Origin: JBEKYD01 sp052148435
GTDB taxonomy: Bacteria; Acidobacteriota; Terriglobia; Bryobacterales; Bryobacteraceae
Direction of reading: 5' to 3'
Assembly: GCA_052148435.1 (NCBI GenBank)
Contig: JBKQIF010000022.1
Coordinates: forward strand, 1 to 64,000
DNA length: 64,000 bases
The stretch's first letter is position 1, and each line of letters begins with the position of its first letter. Under the pieces are notes generated by a model. That model made no database searches and was not told the origin of the DNA. It saw only the letters and a list, made by a program, of their open reading frames with translations. Positions 44,769 to 53,527 of the stretch are shown here, piece after piece. Position numbers and translations under genes: made by a program.

Positions 44769-46469
44769 ATGACGCCGTCCAATCCCCCTAGCGGTCCTTC
44801 CAACTTCATCCGCGAGATCATGCGGGAGGATTTGAAGAGCAACAAATTCGGAGGCCGGGTCCATACCCGGTTTCCGCCCGAGCCGAACGGGTATCTGCAT
44901 ATCGGCCACGCCAAGTCGATCTGCCTCAATTTCGGCCTGGCGGCGGAGTTCGGGGGCAAAACCAATCTCCGCTTCGACGATACCAACCCCGAAAAAGAAG
45001 AAGTCGAATACGTCGAATCCATCAAGGAAATGGTGCACTGGCTGGGCTTCGACTGGGAAGACCGCTGCTACTACGCCTCCGACTACTTCCAGCAGTTGTT
45101 CGACTGGGCGGTCCAGCTCATCGGCGGCGGCCAGGCCTACGTGTGCGATCTGAACGCCGAAGACGTGCGGCGCTATCGCGGCACCCTCACCGAACCGGGC
45201 AAAGAGAGCCCCTTCCGTAACCGCGGCCCGGAAGAAAATCTGGATCTGTTCGCGCGCATGAAGGCCGGCGAATTTCCCGACGGCGCGCGCACCCTGCGCG
45301 CCAAGATCGACATGGCGTCGCCCAATCTGAATCTGCGCGACCCCATCATGTACCGCATCCTCCACGCCGAGCATCACCGCACCGGAAATGCGTGGTGCCT
45401 CTATCCCACTTACGATTACGCCCACGGCCAGTCGGATTCCATCGAGCGCATCACCCATTCCATCTGCACCCTCGAATTCGAAGACCATCGCCCCTTGTAC
45501 GACTGGTTCTGCGATGCGCTCGGCATCTATCATCCGCAGCAGATCGAATTCGACCGCCTGAACCTGACCTACACCATGATGAGCAAGCGCAGGTTTCTGC
45601 AGCTTGTGCGCGACGGCCACGTGCGCGGATGGGACGATCCGCGCATGCCGACCCTGGCCGGCATCCGGCGCCGCGGTTACACGCCGGAAGCCATGCGCAA
45701 TTTCTGCGGCGCCATCGGCGTCTCCAAAACCAACGGCATTCTGGAATTCGCCCTGCTGGAACACCACGTGCGCGAGGACCTCAACCGGCGCGCGGCGCGC
45801 GTCATGGCCGTGCTGCGGCCCCTGCGCCTGGTAATCGACAACTATCCCGAGGGCCAGGTGGAATACATGGAAGCGGTGAACAATCCCGAGGACGCCTCCG
45901 CCGGTACCCGCCAGGTGCCGTTTTCCAAAGTACTTTACATCGAGCAGGACGATTTCCGCGAAGATCCGCCCAAGCAGTATTTCCGCCTCGCGCCCGGCCG
46001 CGAAGTGCGCCTGCGCTACGCCTATTTCGTCACCTGCCGCAGCGTAGTAAAAGACGATGCCGGCCGCGTCACCGAGATCCACTGCACCTACGACCCCGCC
46101 ACTCGCGGCGGCAACGCGCCCGACGGCCGCAAAGTGAAATCGACAATTCACTGGGTTTCCGCCGCCCATGCCGTAGATGCCGAAGTGCGCCTGTACGAGA
46201 GCCTCTTCACCAAAGAGGATCCCAACGACGTGCCCGAGGGCCGGGACTTCACCGTCAACCTCAATCCCAATTCCCTCGAAGTCGTCACCGGCGCCAAGCT
46301 GGAACCATCGCTCGCCGGCGTCGAGGCGATGCGGTTCTTCCAGTTCGAACGCCTGGGCTACTTCTGCGTAGACCTGGACACGACGCCCGATAAGCTGGTC
46401 TTCAACCGCACCGCGCCGCTGCGCGACACCTGGGCCAAGATCGAAAAACGGGAAAAGGGCCGCAAGTGA
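44769..46469 (+). CDS. glnS: Glutaminyl-tRNA synthetase
   Basis: 566 residues. VHTRFPPEPNGYLHIGHAKSICLNF carries HIGH, and MMSKRRFLQLV carries the KMSKS equivalent. The C-terminal anticodon-binding beta barrels (VEYMEAVNNPED ... GREVRLRYAYFVTC ... TIHWVSAAHAVDAEVRLYE) are complete. GlnRS is patchy in bacteria and thought to have been acquired from eukaryotes. Its stop overlaps the next start (GTGA). Confidence 0.97.
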   Translation: MTPSNPPSGPSNFIREIMREDLKSNKFGGRVHTRFPPEPNGYLHIGHAKSICLNFGLAAEFGGKTNLRFDDTNPEKEEVEYVESIKEMVHWLGFDWEDRCYYASDYFQQLFDWAVQLIGGGQAYVCDLNAEDVRRYRGTLTEPGKESPFRNRGPEENLDLFARMKAGEFPDGARTLRAKIDMASPNLNLRDPIMYRILHAEHHRTGNAWCLYPTYDYAHGQSDSIERITHSICTLEFEDHRPLYDWFCDALGIYHPQQIEFDRLNLTYTMMSKRRFLQLVRDGHVRGWDDPRMPTLAGIRRRGYTPEAMRNFCGAIGVSKTNGILEFALLEHHVREDLNRRAARVMAVLRPLRLVIDNYPEGQVEYMEAVNNPEDASAGTRQVPFSKVLYIEQDDFREDPPKQYFRLAPGREVRLRYAYFVTCRSVVKDDAGRVTEIHCTYDPATRGGNAPDGRKVKSTIHWVSAAHAVDAEVRLYESLFTKEDPNDVPEGRDFTVNLNPNSLEVVTGAKLEPSLAGVEAMRFFQFERLGYFCVDLDTTPDKLVFNRTAPLRDTWAKIEKREKGRK

Positions 46470-48040
46470 TCATTCTCGGTATCGGAGGGATTCTCAGCGA
46501 CTCCGCCGCCGCCCTGTTGCGGGATGGCGAATTGGTAGCCGCGGTGGAGGAATCGAAGCTCGTCCGGCGGGGCAAGAACTGGGACCACGGCGGGCTGCCC
46601 GAGAAATCCATCGCCACGTGTCTCGATCTGGCCGGCGCCAAACCCGCGCAGGTGGACGCCGTGGCCGTGGCGCGGCCCTTGCCGGGGTCGGACTTCTACC
46701 TGAAGCTGCGCGGTCTGTTTCCTTCCAGCCGCATCGTGGTGGTGGATCATCACCAGGCGCACGCCGCTTCGGCCTATTACCCTTCGCCCTACGACGAGGC
46801 AACCGTGCTCACGCTCGATCGCGGCGGCAGCTTCTGTTGCGGCTCGCGCTGGCAGGGCGCCGGTGCGCGCATGACCCTGGAGCAGGAACAGTACGCACCC
46901 GATTCGCTTTGCGAGCTCTATGGCCGCGTCACCGAACTGCTGGGTTTCGCGGCCAACGAGGACGAACACAAAGTGCAGTGGCTTTCCACCGCCGGCGACG
47001 ATCGCTACAAAGACCTGTTTTTCGAAATCCTCAACGTCACTGAAGCCGGGCCGCGCATCGAGCGCGGTTTCTTCGGCACCGAGCGGCTGGAGGGTGGCGG
47101 CTTCGGCCCGCGCTTTTACGAGCGCATGGGAATCGACCCCGCCGCCGGCATCCCCGAGGCCTTGCGGGCGCACATCGCGGCCGGCGTTCAAAGGGCCGTC
47201 GAAGAAGCGGCCGTCCGCATGGCCGGCAAGGGACGCAATTTGTGCGTGGCCGGCGGCCTGGCGTTGAACGCGCTGGTGGTACGGGCGCTCGAAACTTCGG
47301 CCAATTACGAAAACGTCTTCGTGCAGCCGGATGGCGGCAATTCGGGTACGGCCATCGGCGCGGTGCTCGAAACCTGGCACGGGACTTACCGCCAGGAAAA
47401 CCGAGTCGCGCTCGATACGCTCTGCCTGGGCCCGTCCTTTGCCGCCGAAGATATCAAGCACGCGATCGAGAACTGCAAGCTGCGCTACCACTACCTGCTG
47501 ACCGTCGGCGAAGTGGTCGCGACCGCCGTGGCGCAGTTGAACGAGCACAAAATCCTGGCCTGGATGCACGGGCGGATGGAGCTGGGCTCGCGCGCGCTGG
47601 GCAATCGCAGCATTCTGGCGTCGCCCCTCGATCCGTATTCCACCGAAAATCTCAACGCGTATATCAAGCACCGCGAACCGTTCCGAAAGTTCGCCGCTTC
47701 GGTGCCGGCCGAGCTGGCCTCGCGCTATTTCGAAGTCGGCCCCAACGCCCGCTGGCTGGCCACGGTCGGACGGGCGCGCCCAGAATGGAAGGAAAAGTTC
47801 GCCGCCGCGCTCATGGGCGAAGACCTGGTGCGGGTCCATACGGTGGACCGCGACGAGCATCCGCTCTACTGGCGCCTGCTCCACGCCGCCGGCGACTCCA
47901 CCGGATTGCCGGTGGTCTATAACACTTCGTTCAACCTGTTCGGCGAGCCGCTGGTATGCACCCCGCGCGACGCCCTGCGCAGCTTCTATTCCTCCGGCAT
48001 CGATTCCATGCTGGTCGGCAACTTCTTTTTGCAAAAATAA
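46466..48040 (+). CDS. NodU/CmcH-family carbamoyltransferase
   Basis: 524 residues from GTG 46466, overlapping the glnS stop by 4 bp. The N-terminal ASKHA/TsaD-like half has MIILGIGGILSDSAAALLRDGELVAAVEE and the metal-binding VVVDHHQAHAASAYYPS. The C-terminal YrdC-like half has the conserved MELGSRALGNRSILASP, HREPFRKFAASV and TSFNLFGEPLVCTPRDALRSF. These enzymes transfer carbamoyl from carbamoyl phosphate to sugars or antibiotics, usually in natural-product clusters. Here it is wedged between tRNA synthetase genes, with no biosynthetic cluster in sight. Confidence 0.9.
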   Translation: MIILGIGGILSDSAAALLRDGELVAAVEESKLVRRGKNWDHGGLPEKSIATCLDLAGAKPAQVDAVAVARPLPGSDFYLKLRGLFPSSRIVVVDHHQAHAASAYYPSPYDEATVLTLDRGGSFCCGSRWQGAGARMTLEQEQYAPDSLCELYGRVTELLGFAANEDEHKVQWLSTAGDDRYKDLFFEILNVTEAGPRIERGFFGTERLEGGGFGPRFYERMGIDPAAGIPEALRAHIAAGVQRAVEEAAVRMAGKGRNLCVAGGLALNALVVRALETSANYENVFVQPDGGNSGTAIGAVLETWHGTYRQENRVALDTLCLGPSFAAEDIKHAIENCKLRYHYLLTVGEVVATAVAQLNEHKILAWMHGRMELGSRALGNRSILASPLDPYSTENLNAYIKHREPFRKFAASVPAELASRYFEVGPNARWLATVGRARPEWKEKFAAALMGEDLVRVHTVDRDEHPLYWRLLHAAGDSTGLPVVYNTSFNLFGEPLVCTPRDALRSFYSSGIDSMLVGNFFLQK

Positions 48041-48046
48041 ACATAT

Positions 48047-49489
48047 ATGCCCGAATCACCGATTACTCCCCGCAACCGGGATTTTGCCCAGTGGTATCAG
48101 GACGTCGTCCTACAGGGCGACATGGCCGAGCCCGCCGAAATCGTCAAGGGTTGCATGGTCATCAAGCCCAACGGCTACGCCGTGTGGGAAGGTTTGCAGC
48201 GCGAGCTGGACGGCCGCTTCAAGGCCACCGGCCATCAGAACGCCTACTTCCCGCTGCTCATTCCGCAGAGTTTTCTGCGCAAGGAAGCCGAGCATGTGGA
48301 GGGCTTCGCGCCGGAGCTGGCGGTGGTGACCGTGGCCGGCGGCAAAGAGCTGGAAGAGCCCTACGTCATCCGGCCGACTTCGGAAACCATCATCGGCCAT
48401 TTCTTCGCCAAATGGATTCAGAGCTGGCGCGACTTGCCCATGCTCCTCAACCAGTGGGCCAACGTGGTGCGCTGGGAGCTGCGTACGCGCATGTTTCTGC
48501 GCACCACCGAATTCCTCTGGCAGGAGGGCCACACGGCGCACGCCTCTCACCAAGAAGCGGTGGAGGAAGTGCTGCGCATCCTCGACATCTACCGCGAGGT
48601 GGCCGAAGACGTTATGGCCATGCCGGTAATCAAGGGCGTGAAGTCCCACGCCGAAAAGTTCGCCGGGGCGCTGAAGAGCTACTCCATTGAGGCTATGATG
48701 CAGAACGGCCTGGCGCTGCAGGCCGGCACCAGCCACGATCTGGGACAGAATTTCGGCAAGGCCTTCGACGTCAGGTTTCAGACTAAGGAAGGCCAGCTCG
48801 ACTACGTCTGGCAGACCAGTTGGGGCGTTTCCACGCGCCTGATCGGCGGCCTCATCATGACCCATTCCGACGATAAAGGCCTGGTGCTGCCGCCGCGCCT
48901 CGCGCCGGTGAAAACCGTGCTGGTGCCGATCTATCGCAAGGACGAAGAGAAGGGCGCGGTGCTCGAAGCCAGCCACAGGATCGCCAAGGATATCGGCGCC
49001 AAGGTCGATGATCGGGACGGCCAATCGCCGGGCGCCAAGTTCTTCCATTGGGAGCGGCTGGGCGTGCCGGTGGTGCTGGAGCTGGGGCCGCGCGACCTGG
49101 CCGCGGGCAAAGCGGTGGTCAAGCGCCGCGACACCGGCGCCAAGGAGTCCGTCGCGCAGGAAAGTCTGGCCGGCACGGTTTCCGCCACGCTCGACGCCAT
49201 GCATAAGAGCCTCTATGCCGCCGCCCGCGAACGCCTGAAGGCCAACACGGTGACCGCCAATTCCATCGAAGAAGTGGAAAGCATATTAAAGGATGCCAGC
49301 GCCGAAAAGGGCGGCGGCAAGTTCGTCATGGCGCACCTGGCCGACGATCCGGCCTGCGACGCGCGCGTCAAGGAATTCAAGGCCAGCGTCCGCAATCACC
49401 CGCTGGTCGACCAGTTCGACGGCCCGGGGAAGTGCATCGTCACCGGCGTGCCGGTGGAGCGGCGAGCGGTTATCGCGAAAGCATATTAG
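48047..49489 (+). CDS. proS: Prolyl-tRNA synthetase, archaeal/eukaryotic-like type
   Basis: 480 residues, the short form without the bacterial editing insertion. The start ITPRNRDFAQWYQDVVLQGDMAE, the class II motif 2 RWELRTRMFLRTTEFLWQEGHTAH and motif 3 region TSWGVSTRLIGGLIMTHSDDKGLVLPPRLAP are diagnostic. The C-terminal extension ends VIAKAY, with the tyrosine terminus common to this type. It begins 6 bp after the carbamoyltransferase gene and closes the operon. Confidence 0.96.
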   Translation: MPESPITPRNRDFAQWYQDVVLQGDMAEPAEIVKGCMVIKPNGYAVWEGLQRELDGRFKATGHQNAYFPLLIPQSFLRKEAEHVEGFAPELAVVTVAGGKELEEPYVIRPTSETIIGHFFAKWIQSWRDLPMLLNQWANVVRWELRTRMFLRTTEFLWQEGHTAHASHQEAVEEVLRILDIYREVAEDVMAMPVIKGVKSHAEKFAGALKSYSIEAMMQNGLALQAGTSHDLGQNFGKAFDVRFQTKEGQLDYVWQTSWGVSTRLIGGLIMTHSDDKGLVLPPRLAPVKTVLVPIYRKDEEKGAVLEASHRIAKDIGAKVDDRDGQSPGAKFFHWERLGVPVVLELGPRDLAAGKAVVKRRDTGAKESVAQESLAGTVSATLDAMHKSLYAAARERLKANTVTANSIEEVESILKDASAEKGGGKFVMAHLADDPACDARVKEFKASVRNHPLVDQFDGPGKCIVTGVPVERRAVIAKAY

Positions 49490-49493
49490 ACAC

Positions 49494-49554
49494 AGCACCA
49501 GGGTGGCACAGGCTTTAGCCTGTGAAAGTTCACAGCTTGCCACCTACGGGTGCT
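49494..49554. repeat. Nested palindrome with CACAGGCTTTAGCCTGTG core after proS
   Basis: Outer arms CAGCACC/GGTGCTG enclose GGTGGCACAGGCTTTAGCCTG (49502 onward), a TGAAAGTTCACAG partner and a CCACCTAC end. It spans the gap between convergent proS and the CpxP-like gene and overlaps the latter's last codons. It could also act as a bidirectional terminator. Confidence 0.7.
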
Positions 49555-49915
49555 GGGCTTCCACCAAAATGTGCTCGAACTTGACGCGCTGCTCGGGGGT
49601 GAGGATTTGCTCCACGCGGGCCCGGCTGTCGCTCAGCACGGTGCGGTAGTATTGCCAGAAGTCGTTGAGAATGGACTGCATCTGTTCCGACTGAGTGGGA
49701 GTCAGGTCGAGTTCCTTTTGCAGGCGGTCGAAGTAGAGCGCCTTGCCCGCCGGGGTATCGAAAGCCGGCTGATGCAGGCGGGCGTGGCCCAGGTTCATGA
49801 CCACCGCGCCCAGCGCGGCGCCGCACACGAACACCAAAAGAATCGTGAGGGCGCTAGCCAGGCGCGGCCACCAGGGGTGGCCGGCCGCGATCCGTCCGGC
49901 CGTGGCGCTGCTCAT
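49544..49915 (-). CDS. CpxP/Spy-like periplasmic protein (metal-sensor type)
   Basis: 123 residues. One N-terminal membrane segment (LASALTILLVFVCGAALGAVVMNL, about 20-43) serves as anchor or signal. It is followed by a helical domain with the paired LTPTQSEQM and LTPEQRVKFEHIL motifs that mark CpxP/Spy/CnrX-like proteins. It is the last gene of the minus-strand sigma/anti-sigma operon, 3 bp after the anti-sigma gene, and is likely part of an envelope stress response. Confidence 0.8.
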   Translation of the reverse strand: MSSATAGRIAAGHPWWPRLASALTILLVFVCGAALGAVVMNLGHARLHQPAFDTPAGKALYFDRLQKELDLTPTQSEQMQSILNDFWQYYRTVLSDSRARVEQILTPEQRVKFEHILVEAQHP

Positions 49916-49918
49916 AAG

Positions 49919-50380
49919 CTACTGCTCATAAGAGGTCAGCGTGATCAGCATATTGTCCCGGCCGGTGCCGCTGTCGAACACCGGCAGGTTTTGCTGGGCC
50001 ATGACCGCCGCGGGCGAAAGACTGCTGGAAAAGCGGGTTTCGCGCGTGAACAGAAAACTGCCCAAAACGGCGATGGTCAACAGGCAGGAATACGCCAGCC
50101 GCCTGCCGAACACCATATCCAAATTAAACAGGTTGGAGAACGGCGGTGCGGACCGGCGCTCCTCCACCTGCGTCATGACCTTCGAATAGAAGGCGGGTGA
50201 CGGGGTCAGGGTCTCGTCGCTGCGCAAGGACGCGAACAGTCCGGCGACATCTTTCAGACCGTCCATTTCCTGGCGGCAGGACTCACACTGGGTCAAGTGC
50301 GTCTCGAAGGTTTGACGAGCGGCCGGGGTCAGCGTCCCGGCAAGGTACTCTTCAAGCCTGTCCAACAGTACCGCATGCAT
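49919..50380 (-). CDS. Zinc-finger anti-sigma factor
   Basis: 153 residues from ATG 50380, supported by AAGGGAAGA six bases upstream. (A GTG nine codons upstream is rejected.) The cytoplasmic ZAS domain has the H-x3-C-x2-C motif HLTQCESC near 29-36. A single membrane segment (RLAYSCLLTIAVLGSFLF) and a short periplasmic tail follow. Encoded downstream of the ECF sigma gene, it should hold that factor inactive until an envelope signal arrives. Confidence 0.88.
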   Translation of the reverse strand: MHAVLLDRLEEYLAGTLTPAARQTFETHLTQCESCRQEMDGLKDVAGLFASLRSDETLTPSPAFYSKVMTQVEERRSAPPFSNLFNLDMVFGRRLAYSCLLTIAVLGSFLFTRETRFSSSLSPAAVMAQQNLPVFDSGTGRDNMLITLTSYEQ

Positions 50381-50476
50381 ACGTTTCTTCCCTTGCCAAT
50401 TCAACACGTTACCGCTTGCCCTCTGGCGAGTCTTTGTGCTCCCGAGGAGCCCGCCCGCTTGGAGGGAATTTCAACT

Positions 50477-51139
50477 CTAAACCACCAGCCCGGGGGCGCG
50501 ATCCAGACGCTGCGCCGCCTTGACCAGTTTTTGCCGGGCCCGGAACAATTTCACTTTTATGGTATTTTCGTTCATACCGGTCCGGCCCGCCAGTTCCTCA
50601 ACCGAATAGCCTTCCACTTCCTTCATCATCAGCAGCATGCGCTCCTCTTCGGAAACCCGGGAGAGGAGCTTCACAACATAGTCCCGGCCGATGAGCGAGG
50701 CATCCGCCGGTATCTGCCGGTCAACTTGCGGCTCGCTATTTTCCACCCGCCGCGACTCGTCTTCGCTCAGGTCGCTTTCGTAAACCAGCTTGCGCACTTT
50801 CCGCTTGCGCAGGTAATCGAAACACTCGTTTACGGTGATTTTGTAGATCCAGGTGATCAGCGAACTGCGGAAGTCGAAGTTCTTGAGAGAAAGAAAAATC
50901 TTGGCGAACACCTGCTGGGCGATATCTTCCACGTCGTTGCGTTGCCGCACGATCCCGTGGATGATGGAAAAGACTTTGCTTTGATAGCGTTCCACGATTT
51001 CCCGGAACGCATTCTCATCGCCGCTCTGGGCTCTGGAAACCAGCGCGCCTTCCGGGGTGTTTTGATAATCCACTCGAGATTTCGCTGCGATTTTAGTGCC
51101 GAACCCAGCGAGTGGCAATGCCTCGGATAGTGTTGCCAT
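50477..51139 (-). CDS. ECF RNA polymerase sigma factor (RpoE-like)
   Basis: 220 residues. Region 2 is ENAFREIVERYQSKVFSIIHGIVRQRNDVEDIAQQVFAKIF ... SLITWIYKITVNECFDYLRKRK. Region 4 is VSEEERMLLMMKEVEGYSVEELAGRTGMNENTIKVKLFRARQKL. An unusually long acidic linker (ESDLSEDESRRVENSEPQVD) separates them. The gene leads a sigma/anti-sigma/CpxP-like operon, with 96 bp between it and the anti-sigma gene. Confidence 0.95.
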   Translation of the reverse strand: MATLSEALPLAGFGTKIAAKSRVDYQNTPEGALVSRAQSGDENAFREIVERYQSKVFSIIHGIVRQRNDVEDIAQQVFAKIFLSLKNFDFRSSLITWIYKITVNECFDYLRKRKVRKLVYESDLSEDESRRVENSEPQVDRQIPADASLIGRDYVVKLLSRVSEEERMLLMMKEVEGYSVEELAGRTGMNENTIKVKLFRARQKLVKAAQRLDRAPGLVV

Positions 51140-51466
51140 ACAACCAATCCGACGTTCACCCAGGGCTCGGGGTTACAAGGACTTGGCCCCGTCCTCACTT
51201 GCACCATACCACAGTCGGGGCGGGGCCTTTCGCGCCAGGTGGCCGGCCGTCAGGGATCGGCTCTGGCGGCCGGGAGACGTGCAAGAAGGGAGATGGCGAG
51301 CGAGAAACGGTACTTGGCCATCGCTCCCTGGCCGTGACGTGGTTTTGTGCATTTTTGTGCACGCTTCCCGCCAAAACCCAGCATACTTAGTCCGCTGTTT
51401 CAGAAGTCCGCCAGCGTGGCTGTGGACATTGCGCTGCAGGCACGCATGCCTTTGTGCGTTCTTGTG
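51140..51466. other. 327-bp non-coding region with two TTGTGCA pairs
   Basis: Upstream of the ECF sigma gene and downstream of the SDR gene. It contains TTTTGTGCATTTTTGTGCAC (51343-51362) and TTTGTGCGTTCTTGTGCTAC (51451-51470, reaching a few bases into the SDR end). No coding frame or other repeat was recognised. The sigma operon's own promoter should lie near 51140-51250, but no clear motif was found. Confidence 0.5.
51343..51362. promoter_or_regulatory. TTGTGCA pair with 10-bp period
   Basis: Two TTGTGC units exactly 10 bp apart, the same as at 5477, 5521 and 5662. A companion pair lies 108 bp on, at 51451-51470. Confidence 0.4.
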
Positions 51467-52183
51467 CTACTTTTTCGGCCGCGCGGGACGCATTTCGAGG
51501 TAGCTCACCATGGTCCGCGCCGGCATGCGCAGCACCAGCGCTACCGCCTCCGCCACATCTTCGGGCGCGATCATCCAACTGGCGTCGCCCGACCGGCCGG
51601 ACTGACCCATAAACTCGGTTGCCACGCTGCCGGGAGCGATCGAACACACCCGCACGTTGTCGTGGCGATGGTCGAGCAGCATTGCCTCGGTGAATCCGTT
51701 GAGGCCGAACTTGGAGGCATTGTAGCCGGCGCCCCCGGAAAAAGGGTTCTTGCCGGCCAGGCTGGAAATGTTCACGATCTGCCCGCCGCCCCGTTGGCGG
51801 AAGCGCGCCAGCGCCTCGCGGCAGCAATAGAACACGCCGTTGAGATTCAGATCGATGTTGTGCCGCCACTCCTCGATGGTCATTTCTCCGGTCTTGCGGA
51901 AAATTCCCGCACCGGCATTGTTGACCAGGATGTCGAGACCGCCCAGCGCCTCATCCACGGCGTGAAAGAAACCGGCTACCGCTTCCGGTTGCGACACATC
52001 GGCCGGGTAGCCGAAAACCGGACCCAATTTCCCCAGTTCCTCCGCCGCGCGATCCACGCTCTCGCGCCCGCGGCCGCAAATGGCCACCTTCGCCCCATCC
52101 CGAAGCAAGCGCTCGGCGATGGCCCGGCCGATGCCGCGCGTGCCGCCGGTAACCGTGGCAATTTTTCCCGCTAACGATTCCAT
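51467..52183 (-). CDS. SDR-family NAD(P)-dependent oxidoreductase
   Basis: 238 residues, the classical SDR length. The cofactor motif TGGTRGIG is at 13-20, NNAG in ILVNNAGAGIF, the catalytic serine in VNISSLAGKNPFSGGAGYNASKFG with Y-x-x-x-K. Resembles 3-oxoacyl-reductase-like enzymes. Substrate unknown. No operon partner. Confidence 0.92.
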   Translation of the reverse strand: MESLAGKIATVTGGTRGIGRAIAERLLRDGAKVAICGRGRESVDRAAEELGKLGPVFGYPADVSQPEAVAGFFHAVDEALGGLDILVNNAGAGIFRKTGEMTIEEWRHNIDLNLNGVFYCCREALARFRQRGGGQIVNISSLAGKNPFSGGAGYNASKFGLNGFTEAMLLDHRHDNVRVCSIAPGSVATEFMGQSGRSGDASWMIAPEDVAEAVALVLRMPARTMVSYLEMRPARPKK

Positions 52184-52358
52184 GCTTCGATTTTAGTTCA
52201 GCAACGCCAGGATTTCCATGCGGGCCGGAAAAAGCCGGGTTGGTTGCGCGCCGGAAACCGGTTGGGGCACGGTGAAGTTTGGTAACGTATCAGGTGCCGC
52301 TCGCCGGCCTATAAGAGGCTGGCGGGGGTCTTGAACAAGCGCCTGAGAGCTCCATCCT

Positions 52359-53378
52359 ATGAACAACAAACCAACGCTGCGACTCTTTGCCCTGATCGTG
52401 GCCGCTGGCGCCGTCGGCGCCGTCACCCCTGTCCGCGCCCAGCAAGCCAATCCCGCGGCGGACAAGCCCAGCTTCCCCGCCGTGCTGCCCGGCAGGGGTT
52501 TGGCACAACACGATTTCTTTTACGCCGGAGAGGCCAAGTCGCAGGACATGTACATCGTGCGCAAAGGAAAGGTCGCCTGGGAGTTTCACGATCCCGCCGG
52601 AAAGGGCGAAATCAGCGATGCCGTGCTGCTGTCGAACGGCAACGTCCTCTTCGCGCACCAATTCGGCGTAACCCTGATCGGCCCGGACAAAAAGGCGCTC
52701 TGGCACTATGACGCTCCGCCCGGCACCGAGGTGCACACTGCGCAGCCTATCGGAAAGGACCGCGTCCTCTACGTGCAAAACGGCGATCCCGCCAAGGTGG
52801 TAGTCGTCAATATCGTCACCGGCAAGACCGAGCGCGAGTTTGTCGTCCCGGTCAAGAACCCGAAAAGCGTGCACGGCCATTTCCGTCACGCGCGGCTCAC
52901 CGAGGCTGGCACCTTGCTTCTGGCCCACATGGACATGGGCAAAGTCGTCGAGTACGATTCGGCCGGCAGGGAACTCTGGTCCTACACGCCGGGAGCCGCT
53001 ACCTGGTCGGCGGAGCGCCTGAAGAACGGCAACACTCTGATCGCCGGAGCGAAACTGGTTCGCGAAGTGAACCCCGCCGGGGCCACCGTCTGGGAATTTA
53101 CGCCCGCCGACGTGCCGGACTACCTGTTCAACTCGATGCAAATCGCGAAACGGTTGCCCAACGGGAACACCCTAATCAATTCCTGGTTTAATCAGTGGAA
53201 TGGGCCGGTCGATCCCGCCACCGCTCCCGTTCAGGCGCTCGAAGTCACACCCGGCAAGAGAGTCGTCTGGGCGTTGCGCGCCTGGGGAAACCCGGTGGAT
53301 CTCGGACCTTCCACCACCATTCAGTTACTCGATAAGCCGGGCGTTCCCGAGGCGGTCCATTTCGGCGATTTGAAATAA
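52359..53378 (+). CDS. Secreted beta-propeller (PQQ/arylsulfotransferase-like repeat) protein
   Basis: 339 residues. Signal peptide (LRLFALIVAAGAVGAVTPVRAQ) ends near 28. The mature part has repeated blade-like units: GKVAWEFHDPAGKGEISDAVLLSNGNVLFAHQFGV, GRELWSYTPGAATWSAERLKNGNTLIAG, GATVWEFTPADVP...RLPNGNTLINSW, GKRVVWALRAWGNPVDLGPS. The NGN-(T/V)-L turn marks each blade. Such proteins are usually extracellular or periplasmic, of unknown ligand. Monocistronic. Confidence 0.8.
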   Translation: MNNKPTLRLFALIVAAGAVGAVTPVRAQQANPAADKPSFPAVLPGRGLAQHDFFYAGEAKSQDMYIVRKGKVAWEFHDPAGKGEISDAVLLSNGNVLFAHQFGVTLIGPDKKALWHYDAPPGTEVHTAQPIGKDRVLYVQNGDPAKVVVVNIVTGKTEREFVVPVKNPKSVHGHFRHARLTEAGTLLLAHMDMGKVVEYDSAGRELWSYTPGAATWSAERLKNGNTLIAGAKLVREVNPAGATVWEFTPADVPDYLFNSMQIAKRLPNGNTLINSWFNQWNGPVDPATAPVQALEVTPGKRVVWALRAWGNPVDLGPSTTIQLLDKPGVPEAVHFGDLK

Positions 53379-53431
53379 CCGGCCGCAACTCGAACTCTCC
53401 TGCCGGCGCCCGCTTCCGAGTTTCTGATGTC

Positions 53432-53495
53432 GTGGAATTTGGGTTGAGCCGGGGCCTGTTGATCCGGTTGCTCTGTTCCTCAGCTCAAATTCCAC
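53432..53495. terminator. Imperfect inverted repeat between convergent genes
   Basis: GTGGAATTTG(ggtt)GAGC at 53432-53449 is complementary to GCTCAAATTCCAC at 53483-53495, giving 13 bp with a 4-base bulge. It lies between the convergent beta-propeller and acyl-CoA ligase genes, so a bidirectional terminator is plausible. There is no U-tract. Confidence 0.45.
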
Positions 53496-53527
53496 CGGGT
53501 TAGAAGTTCGCTGGCCGGCCGCCGCCG

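Noticed and set aside
49502..49525. TGGCACAGGCTTTAGCC as a sigma-54 site
   Set aside because: TGGCAC is present, but no GC dinucleotide lies exactly 10 bp after the GG within a TTGC context. The sequence is explained by the palindromic repeat family.
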